Assembly (NCBI RefSeq): GCF_040409695.1
Contig: NZ_JARWGJ010000012.1
Span: forward strand, 1 to 18,357
Source: Longimonas sp040409695
GTDB lineage: Bacteria > Bacteroidota > Rhodothermia > Rhodothermales > Salinibacteraceae
Reading direction: 5' to 3'
Length of the DNA stretch: 18,357 nt
Shown: in pieces, positions 1 to 7,960 of the stretch
How positions within the stretch are numbered: the stretch's first letter is position 1
Layout: each line of letters starts with the position of its first letter
Position numbers and translations under genes: made by a program
The notes under the pieces: generated by a model
Seen by the model: only the letters and a program-made list of their open reading frames with translations
Database searches by the model: none
Told to the model about the DNA's origin: nothing

Positions 1-5
1 GACGA

Positions 6-173
6 CTAAGAAGCTGTTTTGATTTCTTAATTTGGGCTGCGAGCGGCTCCGCTGGGCTGCAAATTGCCCCCGATTTCGGCCCGTAGCCCCGGCTACGAAC
101 CTCTATCGTGGTTCAATTTTCGCCTCAGCAGCGCTCGCTCTCACCGGCAAACCAAAACCCAAACAGCTTCTAA
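6..173 (+). mobile_element. 168-bp MITE-like dispersed repeat, copy 1
   Basis: This stretch recurs in inverted orientation at 12924-13091. The two copies have the same length, no gaps and, by my hand alignment, 13 differences (about 92% identity). The ends are inverted repeats: GAAGCTGTTT at 10-19 and its exact complement at 161-170, with weaker matching further in. A central hairpin has arms CGTAGCC (82-88) and GGCTACG (91-97). TAA flanks the core on both sides (7-9 and 171-173), which would fit the TNA target duplication of IS5-family elements whose ends resemble GAGNCTGTTT. There is no room for a transposase, so it would be non-autonomous. It lies just past the gyrA terminator. That it is a repeat is seen directly; the IS5 affiliation is inferred from the ends. 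Confidence 0.75.
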
Positions 174-222
174 ACGATCCGGTCTGAACAGTTCGGCCTG
201 AACGTTGAACATCATGGTTAAA

Positions 223-260
223 CAAAAAAGCCCCGCTGCGATGCTACGCAGCGGGGCTTT
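223..260 (-). terminator. Intrinsic terminator of gyrA
   Basis: The arms at 227-240 and 247-260 form a perfect 14-bp stem around a 6-nt loop. Read on the minus strand, the GC-rich arm CGCAGCGGGGC runs straight into TTTTTTG. It sits about 85 bp past the gyrA stop codon. This is a textbook rho-independent terminator in the gyrA direction. On the plus strand only TTT follows the stem, so activity that way should be weak. Confidence 0.92.
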
Positions 261-342
261 CGCACGGCACTGTGTGGCCTGCATATGGGATGGTACGGGG
301 GCAGGCACGGCGTACGAGAGCCGTGGGGCGACCAGGCATCCG

Positions 343-3075
343 CTACGCGTCTGCCTGGCCGTTTGTAGACAGCTCGGTCTGGTCTTGGGCGGGGCTGTCG
401 GTACCGGTATCGTTTTCGGAGGCCGATGCTGACGGTTCGTTGGGCGAGTCATCCTCCGCATCCGCCTCAACCAGATCGTCGAGGGCTACGCGGGTAACGT
501 CAGCGATCGTGTCATCGTCTTTCAGGTTGATGACGCGCACGCCTTGTGTATTGCGCCCCATGGTGCTGATCTCGCTGGCGCTTGTCCGAATCATGATTCC
601 GTTTTCCGTAATCACCATGAGATCCTGGCCATCCTGTACGCCCTTGATCCGTGCGAGGGGGCCGGTGCGTTTGGTCGTATTGAGCGTAATGAGCCCCTTG
701 CCGCCGCGCCCCTGCACGCGGTAGCGATCGAGTTCGGTACGCTTGCCGTAGCCATGAGCCGAAAGCGTAAAGACATCGGGCGACTGGTCCGGGTCAACAG
801 AGACCATGCCCACCAGTGTTTCGTTGTCTTCCAGCGTCATGCCACGCACGCCCTGCGTGTTGCGTCCGGTGGGGCGCACGTCATTTTCGTCGAAGTGCAC
901 AGCGCGTCCGCCCGAAGAGGCAACGACGAGGGTGTTTTCGCCTGCGGTGAGCGCCGCTTCGAGGAGCACGTCGTCTTCGTCGATCGAGATGGCGATGATC
1001 CCGTTTGAGCGGGGCCGGCTGAACGCTTCCAGCACGGTTTTCTTGACCTGCCCGTTACGGGTCGCCATCACCACGTAGTGGTTGTTCAGGAACGTCTCGT
1101 CCTCGAAGTCCTCTTTGCTAACAGAGAGGACCGCGCGGATCCGGTCGTCGGGGGCAATCTCGATGAGGTTGCGAATGGAGCGGCCCTTTGCGGTGCGGCT
1201 GCCTTCGGGAATTTCAAAGACGCGCAACCAGTAGCACTGGCCGTGGTCGGTAAAGAAGAGCAGCATGTCGTGCGAGTGCGTCACGAACAGATGCTCAATA
1301 TAGTCGTCGTCGCGCTTCCCGCTGGCTCGCAGCCCAACGCCGCCGCGCCCCTGGGCCCGGTAGGTGTCGACGCTTGTGCGCTTAATGAGCCCCTGGTGCG
1401 TAACGGTGACCACCACATGCTCTCGCTCGATCAGGTCCTCGATGATAATATCGCCGCCGCCGGTGTAATCGATTTCGGTACGGCGCTCGTCGTTGAAATT
1501 CTCTTTGACGGCCAGCAGCTCGCGGCGCACAATGTCCATACGTTCGGTGCGATCTGCGAGGATGGTGTGGAGCCGCTTGATCTCCTCCATGATGTCGCGA
1601 TACTCGCTCACGATCTTCTCCCGTTCGAGTCCGGTAAGCCGGCTCAGGCGCAGGCGCAAGATCGCGTTGGCCTGCTCTTCGGTGAGCCAAGCCTGCGGCT
1701 GGGGCTGCGGCGTAAGGTCTCGATACTCGGCCCCGAGAAGGCGTTCGGCGATAGGGGTATCTTCCTCGCGGTCTATGGGATGCGCGGCCGGCAAGCCCAG
1801 CTCGTCGAGGTCGGCGCGGGTGAGCGGGTCGGGATAGCGCCCGCCGATCAGGTTTTCGCGAGCGGCTGCGGTATCCGGGGAGTGGCGAATGATCGTGATG
1901 ACCGCGTCGAGGTTGTCGAGCGCACGCGTAAGCCCTTCGAGCACATGCGACCGCTTCTCTGCTTTCTGCAGGTCGTACTGCGTGCGTCGCTCCACGATTG
2001 TGTGGCGGTGCTCCACGTAATGATGCACCGCCTCTTGCAGGTTCAGCACACGGGGGCGTCCGTTCACGAGCGCGACCATGTTCACGCCGAAGGTGTCTTG
2101 CAGGCGCGAGTGCTTGTACAGCTGATTTTTGACAACCAGCGGCACCGCGTCCTGCTTAAGTTCGACCACGATACGCATCCCATCGCGGTCGCTCTCGTCG
2201 CGCAGGTCTGAGATGCCTTCGATGCGGTCGTCGCGCACGCGCTTCGCGATGCGTTCGATGAGCGTGCTCTTGTTGACCTGGTAGGGAATCTCCGTGATCA
2301 CGAGCGCCATACGCCCCTTCCGAATCTCCTCTTCGTGCATCTTAGCGCGCATAATGACGCGCCCGCGTCCGGTGTGATACGCCTCGTAGACGCCCGCGTA
2401 GCCGTAGATAATGCCCCCTGTAGGAAAGTCGGGCGCTGGCAGATGCTGCATGAGCCCGTCGATGTCGATCTCCGGGTTGTCGATGTAAGCGACCACCGCG
2501 TCGATTGCCTCACCCAGGTTATGGGGCGGAATCTTCGTGGCCATACCCACGGCGATGCCGTCGGCCCCGTTCACCAGCATGTTGGGGAACGCCGCCGGAA
2601 GCACGGTCGGTTCTTCGAGTGTGCCATCAAAGTTCTCCTGCGTGGCTACGGTCTCTTTGTTGATGTCGTCGAGCATGCGCTCGGCGATCTTGATCATGCG
2701 CGCCTCGGTATACCGCATGGCAGCGGCCGAGTCGCCATCAACCGACCCGAAGTTACCCTGTCCATCGACCAGCGGGTAGCGCATCGAAAAGTCCTGCGCC
2801 ATGCGCACCAGCGTGTCATAGACCGATGAATCGCCGTGCGGGTGGTACTTTCCGAGCACCTCCCCGACAATACGGGCGCACTTCTTGTAGTTCGTTCCAG
2901 CAGTAAGGCCCAGCTCACTCATGCCGTATAGCACGCGCCGGTGTACGGGCTTGAGGCCGTCGCGCACGTCGGGGAGCGCCCGGCTTACAATCACCGACAT
3001 GGAGTAGTCGATGTACGAGGACTTCATTTCGTCCTCGATCTGAATAGGGATAATGCGGCTGTCGTCGGTTTCCAT
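343..3075 (-). CDS. gyrA: DNA gyrase subunit A
   Basis: GyrA is the breakage-reunion subunit of the cytoplasmic type IIA topoisomerase that introduces negative supercoils, working as an A2B2 complex with GyrB. The 910-residue product starts METDDSRIIPIQIEDEMKSS, typical of the family. The quinolone region HGDSSVYDT keeps Ser83 and Asp87 in E. coli numbering, and the catalytic tyrosine is Tyr122 (AMRYTEAR). A coiled coil with the LTEEQANAILRLRLSRLTGLE segment follows, then the six-bladed C-terminal propeller. The GyrA box is QGRGGVG (575-581), diverged from canonical QRRGGKG; a second box-like QGRGGKG occurs at 788-794. About 50 extra residues sit at 405-460, before LTEEQ. The tail from about 866 is acidic and low-complexity. 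The start codon has no clear Shine-Dalgarno sequence. gyrB is not in the window, and the gene appears monocistronic with its own terminator. Confidence 0.98.
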   Translation of the reverse strand: METDDSRIIPIQIEDEMKSSYIDYSMSVIVSRALPDVRDGLKPVHRRVLYGMSELGLTAGTNYKKCARIVGEVLGKYHPHGDSSVYDTLVRMAQDFSMRYPLVDGQGNFGSVDGDSAAAMRYTEARMIKIAERMLDDINKETVATQENFDGTLEEPTVLPAAFPNMLVNGADGIAVGMATKIPPHNLGEAIDAVVAYIDNPEIDIDGLMQHLPAPDFPTGGIIYGYAGVYEAYHTGRGRVIMRAKMHEEEIRKGRMALVITEIPYQVNKSTLIERIAKRVRDDRIEGISDLRDESDRDGMRIVVELKQDAVPLVVKNQLYKHSRLQDTFGVNMVALVNGRPRVLNLQEAVHHYVEHRHTIVERRTQYDLQKAEKRSHVLEGLTRALDNLDAVITIIRHSPDTAAARENLIGGRYPDPLTRADLDELGLPAAHPIDREEDTPIAERLLGAEYRDLTPQPQPQAWLTEEQANAILRLRLSRLTGLEREKIVSEYRDIMEEIKRLHTILADRTERMDIVRRELLAVKENFNDERRTEIDYTGGGDIIIEDLIEREHVVVTVTHQGLIKRTSVDTYRAQGRGGVGLRASGKRDDDYIEHLFVTHSHDMLLFFTDHGQCYWLRVFEIPEGSRTAKGRSIRNLIEIAPDDRIRAVLSVSKEDFEDETFLNNHYVVMATRNGQVKKTVLEAFSRPRSNGIIAISIDEDDVLLEAALTAGENTLVVASSGGRAVHFDENDVRPTGRNTQGVRGMTLEDNETLVGMVSVDPDQSPDVFTLSAHGYGKRTELDRYRVQGRGGKGLITLNTTKRTGPLARIKGVQDGQDLMVITENGIMIRTSASEISTMGRNTQGVRVINLKDDDTIADVTRVALDDLVEADAEDDSPNEPSASASENDTGTDSPAQDQTELSTNGQADA

Positions 3076-3111
3076 ATGTGAGTCGACTATATACTCATCT
3101 CAAAAAGGAAA

Positions 3112-3150
3112 TTCCCCTTGTTGATGACCACGGTATGGCCAAAAGGGGAA
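3112..3150 (-). promoter_or_regulatory. Nested hairpin in the gyrA 5' leader
   Basis: TTCCCCTT (3112-3119) pairs exactly with AAGGGGAA (3143-3150). Inside it, TGACCA (3125-3130) pairs with TGGCCA (3136-3141) with one mismatch around a 5-nt loop. It lies 37 bp upstream of the gyrA start. If transcription begins further upstream, it is part of the gyrA leader RNA. No T-run follows on the minus strand, so it does not look like a terminator. A role in mRNA stability or control of gyrase expression is inference. Confidence 0.45.
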
Positions 3151-3167
3151 GGGATGTTAAGTGTAGT

Positions 3168-3202
3168 AGTATAACAATGCACGAATCAAATAGCTACTAT
3201 TT
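3168..3202 (-). promoter_or_regulatory. Possible gyrA promoter region with inverted repeat
   Basis: On the minus strand TATACT (3168-3173) resembles a -10 element about 95 bp before gyrA. No good -35 hexamer lies 17 bp away. A perfect inverted repeat, AAATAG-CTA-CTATTT (3188-3202), lies just upstream and also overlaps the likely -35 zone of the divergent phosphodiesterase gene. It could therefore be an operator shared by both. Promoter consensus in this lineage may differ from the sigma-70 pattern used here, so the call is weak. Confidence 0.25.
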
Positions 3203-3220
3203 GCACGAAGAGCCAGGCCC

Positions 3221-3226
3221 TATAAT
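3221..3226 (+). promoter_or_regulatory. Candidate -10 box for the phosphodiesterase gene
   Basis: A perfect TATAAT lies 77 bp upstream of the start at 3304. The best -35-like hexamer, TTGCAC at 3201-3206, is only 14 bp away, shorter than the usual 17, so the element is incomplete by sigma-70 rules. Confidence 0.35.
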
Positions 3227-3291
3227 CCTGTATTAGCGGTTCTTCATGCAGCAGCGCGGCCTATGTTTTCATACCTGTGTTTTCATGAGAG

Positions 3292-3297
3292 GAGGCA
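3292..3297 (+). promoter_or_regulatory. Strong ribosome binding site
   Basis: GAGGAGGC, ending shortly before the ATG at 3304, contains a consensus AGGAGG at good spacing. It is notable because most other genes in this window lack one. Confidence 0.7.
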
Positions 3298-3303
3298 TCC
3301 AAG

Positions 3304-4299
3304 ATGATAGATCACGCAAGCTGGATTCGAATCGGACTGCTTGTTACCTTGGGGGCCATGCTTTGGGCAACGGCCTGGTATTCTCCTGAAGGTATTTTTG
3401 ATATGTCTGCTACTACTGATTCGGCTACCCACACTGCGCGCACGCCACCGGGTTTTGACCTGCAGGGGCACCGTGGCGCGCGGGGCATGCGTCCAGAGAA
3501 TACGTGGCCAGCATTTGCGTATGCCCTTGCCCTTGGCATTCCTACACTGGAGATGGACGTGGTGGTGAGCGCCGATGGCGAGGTCGTGGTATCGCACGAG
3601 CCATGGATGAGCCCTGCTATCTGTACGGCTCCCGACGGGCGCCCGCTCTCCGAGAACGAGGCGCAGGAGCACAACCTCTACCAGATGGCCTATAGCGAGA
3701 TTGCAGCGTACGACTGTGGGAGCCGAGCGCATCCGTCGTTTCCAGACCAGATGCCGACCGCAGCTCCAAAGCCGCTCTTGCGCGATGTGCTTGAACGCGC
3801 CGAGGCATTCGTGCGCCGCACCGGCCGCGATCCGGTCTTCTACAACATCGAAACGAAAAGCCGTCCTGAATGGGAGACCGTCTTTCACCCGCCTCCGGAT
3901 GTGTTCGCTCAGCATCTGATCGATGTGGTGCAGCAGGCTGGCGTATCCAGCCGCACCACGATTCAGTCGTTCGACCCGCGCACGTTGCGCTACACGCGAG
4001 AGGCCGCTCCCGGACTCCGACTGGCTTTGCTCGTATCGCAGCAGGCCGACAGGGGCGTGTCGCATAACGTCAATGATCTGGGATTCGTGCCTCACATTTA
4101 CAGTCCCAGCTACAAGCTGGTTACCCCATCCATGATTAAACAGGCCCAGTCGACGGGAATGCAGGTGATTCCATGGACGGTGAACAGCCGGGGTGATATG
4201 CGACGTATCATAGAAATGGGAGCGGATGGGTTTATCACCGATTACCCGGAGCGCGGACAAGACGTGTTGGCTGAGACCGAAACCAGCACAGACGAATGA
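3304..4299 (+). CDS. Glycerophosphodiester phosphodiesterase, membrane-anchored
   Basis: The 331-residue protein belongs to the GDPD family, which hydrolyses glycerophosphodiesters from phospholipid turnover to glycerol-3-phosphate and an alcohol. A hydrophobic segment at about 9-26 suggests an N-terminal anchor or uncleaved signal, placing the catalytic domain outside the cytoplasmic membrane. The TIM-barrel motifs are in order: QGHRGARGMRPENT (His56, Arg57, Glu65), LEMDVVVSADG (Glu83, Asp85), VVSHEP (His98), NIETK (Glu183), QSFDP, IPWTVN and GADGFITDYP. All expected metal and catalytic residues are present. AGGAGG lies 8 bp before the ATG, the best Shine-Dalgarno in the window, and fixes the start. 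The gene is divergent from gyrA and stands alone, with a 430-bp gap downstream. The family is certain; substrate preference is unknown. Confidence 0.93.
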   Translation: MIDHASWIRIGLLVTLGAMLWATAWYSPEGIFDMSATTDSATHTARTPPGFDLQGHRGARGMRPENTWPAFAYALALGIPTLEMDVVVSADGEVVVSHEPWMSPAICTAPDGRPLSENEAQEHNLYQMAYSEIAAYDCGSRAHPSFPDQMPTAAPKPLLRDVLERAEAFVRRTGRDPVFYNIETKSRPEWETVFHPPPDVFAQHLIDVVQQAGVSSRTTIQSFDPRTLRYTREAAPGLRLALLVSQQADRGVSHNVNDLGFVPHIYSPSYKLVTPSMIKQAQSTGMQVIPWTVNSRGDMRRIIEMGADGFITDYPERGQDVLAETETSTDE

Positions 4300-4731
4300 C
4301 AGGGCTGCATGGGGAAATGCAGAGCATAACAGAAGCGTGCAAAAAGAGGCAGAGAGATTTGCACCCACTTGCGGGAGCGCACGTACGCGTCAAGGCAGTT
4401 ACAAGGGCGGGTGTTGAACAATATGGTACAGACGGATATGCAACGAAACGACACAATCCGTGCCTTCAAGGGCTGCCAGGGCTGTATGTCAGTTGTAATG
4501 ATGGTACAATATTAAATACTAAAGCCCAGACATCAAACCATGCGAAAAGGTCAGCGTGTTAAAGGTGTCCCATCGGAAGTGTAGGCTAAAGCAAGATGGT
4601 GACGTGGGATGCTCATGCAGCGTCTCGAGCCGGCGAGTCTGTCGCTTTGTGAGCCTGTCGCTTCGTGATGTGTAATCCGTCTTCAGGCTGCCATGCCTGC
4701 AGGAGGGTTGGTTTCTTTGTAGAACGACCAT
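4300..4731. other. 430-bp intergenic region without a convincing gene
   Basis: I see no tRNA fold, T-tailed terminator or clear promoter here. An 88-codon frame (4296-4562) overlaps the preceding stop by ATGA but has no recognisable protein features. A 16-bp sequence is present twice in tandem at 4635-4650 and 4651-4666 (GAGTCTGTCGCTTTGT and GAGCCTGTCGCTTCGT, two differences). AGGAGGG at 4701-4707 is 24 bp before the protease start, too far for normal ribosome binding. Confidence 0.5.
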
Positions 4732-6336
4732 ATGATTATGTCAGTATCCCGTCGCTTAGTACATCTTGCAATCGGTGTTGGCCTGGTCTGTGCCGGGTTG
4801 CTGGCTGGCATCCTGCTCATGCTGGTCTTCCCTGTTAACGAATCCGGTAGCACCTCTGAAGACACCCGGCCGCGTATCGAACTGGGCGGCAACACCGTTG
4901 CGCTGCCGCCCCCGTCTACACCGACCGCCGACTCTGTCGTTGCCTCTGATGGCATTCCGAGCCTGCAGGGGCTCAACACGGCCTTTCGCCGTGTGGCCGA
5001 CCGCGTTACCCCGACTGTCGTCTTCCTTCAGGTTGAGACAGAGCGTGGAAGCGAGCGCAGCCTTCGCTTTGATGGCGACATGGAGCGGTTTCTTCCTCCT
5101 CGACCCCGGCAGAGCGTTGGCAGTGGCGTTATCCTGAGTGCAGAAGGCCATATTGTAACCAACGAACATGTGGTATCGCGTGCGCAGAGCATCCAGGTTA
5201 CCCTTCACGACAAACGACAGTATCAGGGCGAGGTGATCGGTGTTGATCCGTCTACGGACCTCGCGGTGGTAAAGGTGGATGCGGACGAGCCGCTCCCCAC
5301 GGTGCCGCTTGGCAACTCTGATGCCTTGCGGGTCGGAGACTGGGTCGTGGCGGTCGGCAATCCGTTTCGGCTTACCTCCACCGTTACCGCCGGCATTGTG
5401 AGTGCGCTCGGACGTCAGGTTGACATCATCGATGATACCTTCAGCATTGAGGACTTTATTCAGACCGACGCCGCGATCAATCCTGGAAACTCGGGCGGAG
5501 CGCTGGTTAACCTGAGTGGCGAGCTCGTAGGCATCAATACGGCAATTGCTACGGAGAGCGGGTCGTACGAAGGCTATGGGTTTGCGGTGCCTACGCAGCT
5601 TATGCAGCGTGTAGTAGCCGATCTCATTGAATATGGCGAGGTGCGCCGCGGATATCTGGGAGTAAGCATCGAAGAGGTTGATGCCACACGCGCCCGCCGT
5701 CTGAATATGGACCGCATTCAGGGCGTATACGTGGGTACGGTACGCCCGGGCGGCGCTGCCGACCAGGGGGGGCTGCAGGATGGAGACGTGGTGCTTTCGA
5801 TTGACGGGCGCGACATCGATGCGCCAAATATGCTGCAGAGTGCCGTTGCGCAGCGGCGCCCCGGCGAAACGATGGAGCTGCGCATTCTGCGCGATGGACA
5901 GATCCAGACCAAGCGTGTTGAGCTGATGGGGCGTGAGGCGTTGGCATACCAGGAGTGGCTCTCAGATCTTGATAACAACGAAGCCCCGTCTCCTCGCCCT
6001 GGCCCTCGCGAGGATCTGCCCCGCGATGAGCCTTCAGACGACGAAGCGACCGTAAGCCTTCCTTCGTGGGGGCTGGGGCTGCGAGCGCTGACGGACGTGC
6101 ACCGCACTGCTTTTGGGATTGATCGGGGCGCTTATGTGGTTTTCGTCGAAAAAGACAGCCGTGCAGAAAACGCCGGCGTCTCGCGCGACGTAGTACTTAC
6201 CCATGTAGATGGCACCTCCGTAAATGATGCCGAAGAGGTCGCCGAGCGCTTCAAAGAAGCTACCGACCCTCGCGTATTAGTGCGTGTACAGCGCCGTAAT
6301 GGTACCAGTGCATTTTACGATATTGAGCGTCCATAG
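4732..6336 (+). CDS. DegP/HtrA-family periplasmic serine protease, two PDZ domains
   Basis: This is a 534-residue envelope quality-control protease of family S1C. A hydrophobic segment at about 11-34 anchors or exports it. The trypsin-like domain covers roughly 80-300 with the full triad: His146 (VTNEHVV), Asp176 (STDLAVV) and Ser254 (NPGNSGGAL). PDZ1 follows at about 305-395 (RRGYLGVSIEE, GGLQDGDVVLSIDG). An acidic, proline-rich linker (about 412-440) precedes a more diverged PDZ2 at about 445-525 (ENAGVSRDVVLTHVDG). The length fits DegP/DegQ with an extended linker. The start could equally be the second ATG, two codons downstream. aroC follows after 48 bp, suggesting cotranscription although the functions are unrelated. 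DegP, DegQ and DegS subtypes cannot be told apart here; two PDZ domains argue against DegS. Confidence 0.95.
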   Translation: MIMSVSRRLVHLAIGVGLVCAGLLAGILLMLVFPVNESGSTSEDTRPRIELGGNTVALPPPSTPTADSVVASDGIPSLQGLNTAFRRVADRVTPTVVFLQVETERGSERSLRFDGDMERFLPPRPRQSVGSGVILSAEGHIVTNEHVVSRAQSIQVTLHDKRQYQGEVIGVDPSTDLAVVKVDADEPLPTVPLGNSDALRVGDWVVAVGNPFRLTSTVTAGIVSALGRQVDIIDDTFSIEDFIQTDAAINPGNSGGALVNLSGELVGINTAIATESGSYEGYGFAVPTQLMQRVVADLIEYGEVRRGYLGVSIEEVDATRARRLNMDRIQGVYVGTVRPGGAADQGGLQDGDVVLSIDGRDIDAPNMLQSAVAQRRPGETMELRILRDGQIQTKRVELMGREALAYQEWLSDLDNNEAPSPRPGPREDLPRDEPSDDEATVSLPSWGLGLRALTDVHRTAFGIDRGAYVVFVEKDSRAENAGVSRDVVLTHVDGTSVNDAEEVAERFKEATDPRVLVRVQRRNGTSAFYDIERP

Positions 6337-6384
6337 CGGTCGCGCCCGAACGCCTGCTCTTACTCTGTTTGTTTCTCTGACTCT

Positions 6385-7587
6385 ATGATCCGATACCTAA
6401 CTGCTGGCGAGTCGCACGGCGAATCTCTCATTGGCATTGTCGAGGGGATGCCCGCACACGTCCCGCTGTCTCCGTCTGACATTAACGAGCACCTGGCGCG
6501 TCGCTGGCTGGGCTATGGGCGCGGTGGCCGCTCGAAGATTGAGAACGATAAGGTGCATATCTATTCGGGCATCCGGTTTGAAAAAACACTTGGAAGTCCC
6601 ATCGCAATGCGCATCGACAACGGAGCGTACAAGAAGGACAAAGCCGGATGGCCCGAGAAGATGGCCATAGAAGGCAATGGCGAGGGTATAGAACCAGTCA
6701 CGCTCCCGCGTCCGGGGCACGCCGACCTGGCAGGCATGCAAAAGTACAACTTCGACGACATGCGTCCGGTTATCGACCGGAGCAGCGCTCGCGAAACGGC
6801 CATGCGGGTGGCCTGCTGCTCCGTGGCCCGTACGCTGCTGCGCCACTTCGGCATTGAGGTAGGCAGCCACGTAACGCGCATCGGAAAGGTCGGGTACGAC
6901 GGGCCGGGCGACTGGTACGACCGCGTAGAGTCGCTAATTGATGGAGGAAGCGCCCGTGCCGTCTATGAAAAGGCCGATGCAAGCGAAACGCGCATGCTCG
7001 ACGAAGACATGACGACGCGTTGTGTCGAGCACATTGAAGAGGCCAAGGCCAACCGAGACTCCCTTGGAGGGACCTACGAAGTCATCGCGACCGGCGTACC
7101 TCCCGGACTCGGGTCGTATGTGCACTGGGATCGTCGCCTTGATGGACGTCTTGTGCAGGCGATTTGCTCGATTCAGGCCCAGAAAGCGGCAGAGATTGGG
7201 GATGGTGTGCGCAACGCCAGCCGCCCCGGCTCTGAGGTGCATGATCCTATCCTGCCTGGCGAGGGCGATACATACCCGCGCCGTACCAATCGCGCGGGCG
7301 GACTCGAAGGAGGCACCACCAATGGTATGCCTATTGTGGTGCGTGGCTACATGAAGCCCATTCCAACGCTGATTAAGCCGCTCGACTCGGTAGATACAGC
7401 GACGAATGAAGCACAGCCAACGCGCTACGAGCGCAGCGACATCACCAGCGTGCCTGCGGCTTCTACAGTCGCTGAAGCCACGGTGGCATGGACGCTCGCC
7501 GAGGCGCTGCTTGAAACATACGGTGGCGACACGATCGACGACGTTCGCGCTCACATGGAGAGCGACCGAGCGTCCCGGTCCCGTTAG
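6385..7587 (+). CDS. aroC: Chorismate synthase
   Basis: This enzyme performs the last step of the shikimate pathway, converting 5-enolpyruvylshikimate-3-phosphate to chorismate with reduced FMN, in the cytoplasm. The 400-residue protein is full length and has the family signatures: GESHG near the N-terminus with His11, GYGRGGRSKIE, RPGHADL with His112, RSSARETAMRVA, DGVRNASRPGSE, RRTNRAGGLEGGTTNG, and the C-terminal ITSVPAASTVAEATVAWTLA. His11 and His112 correspond to the two invariant catalytic histidines of the family. No other aromatic-pathway gene is nearby. It probably shares a transcript with the upstream protease. AGATCC (7586-7591) and GGATCT (7606-7611) could form a small hairpin over the stop codon, but no T-run follows. 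Confidence 0.98.
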   Translation: MIRYLTAGESHGESLIGIVEGMPAHVPLSPSDINEHLARRWLGYGRGGRSKIENDKVHIYSGIRFEKTLGSPIAMRIDNGAYKKDKAGWPEKMAIEGNGEGIEPVTLPRPGHADLAGMQKYNFDDMRPVIDRSSARETAMRVACCSVARTLLRHFGIEVGSHVTRIGKVGYDGPGDWYDRVESLIDGGSARAVYEKADASETRMLDEDMTTRCVEHIEEAKANRDSLGGTYEVIATGVPPGLGSYVHWDRRLDGRLVQAICSIQAQKAAEIGDGVRNASRPGSEVHDPILPGEGDTYPRRTNRAGGLEGGTTNGMPIVVRGYMKPIPTLIKPLDSVDTATNEAQPTRYERSDITSVPAASTVAEATVAWTLAEALLETYGGDTIDDVRAHMESDRASRSR

Positions 7588-7960
7588 ATCCAGCACAACA
7601 GATACGGATCTGAGAAGGATACGCCTTGCACAAATTGACACGCCCAACTCTCGGGTGGTCTGCCATGTAAGATGTTGTTCTGGGGAGTGGGGACATATGG
7701 CTAACACGCGTGGCAACCTGTTTGCCAAAGTAAACTAAACAGTTGACTCTCGCGCTGTCATGCCCTATGTTAAAAAAGACCCGCATTATATAACAACTAT
7801 ATTACGGGTCCACCGGCGCGTTGATTGCAATTGGTTGCCACGCTTGTTGCTCTTCCTGCAAGATCTGCCCTGAGACTTCCCCACACTACCCGTTTCATCT
7901 GCGCATCTGCCCCGCTGAACGCGCCGCCTCCGACAACGCACGTTTTTGCAGTACACCCCT
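7588..7960. other. 373-bp intergenic region between aroC and the signalling operon
   Basis: No credible gene is seen. The region holds a small hairpin just after aroC and the minus-strand terminator-like structure at 7772-7810. The operon promoter is probably in the last 150 bp, but I cannot identify a convincing consensus. Confidence 0.5.
7772..7810 (-). terminator. Terminator-like hairpin facing against the flanking genes
   Basis: GACCCG (7778-7783) pairs with CGGGTC (7805-7810), and AT-rich inner bases can extend the stem. On the minus strand the second arm is followed directly by TTTTTT (complement of the A-run at 7772-7777). That is the form of a rho-independent terminator for leftward transcription. 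On the plus strand no T-run follows. Both neighbouring genes are on the plus strand. Confidence 0.55.

Noticed and set aside
1078..2211. 377-codon open frame on the plus strand
   Set aside because: It lies entirely antisense to gyrA, whose protein is unmistakable, and its product has no recognisable domain. Long antisense frames are common opposite GC-rich genes.
3283..4368. 361-codon open frame on the minus strand
   Set aside because: It is antisense to the phosphodiesterase gene and has no domain, whereas the plus strand carries all the family motifs and a good ribosome binding site.
4296..4562. 88-codon frame overlapping the phosphodiesterase stop (ATGA)
   Set aside because: The overlap looks like translational coupling, but the protein has no hydrophobic segment, domain or biased composition, and there is no ribosome binding site.
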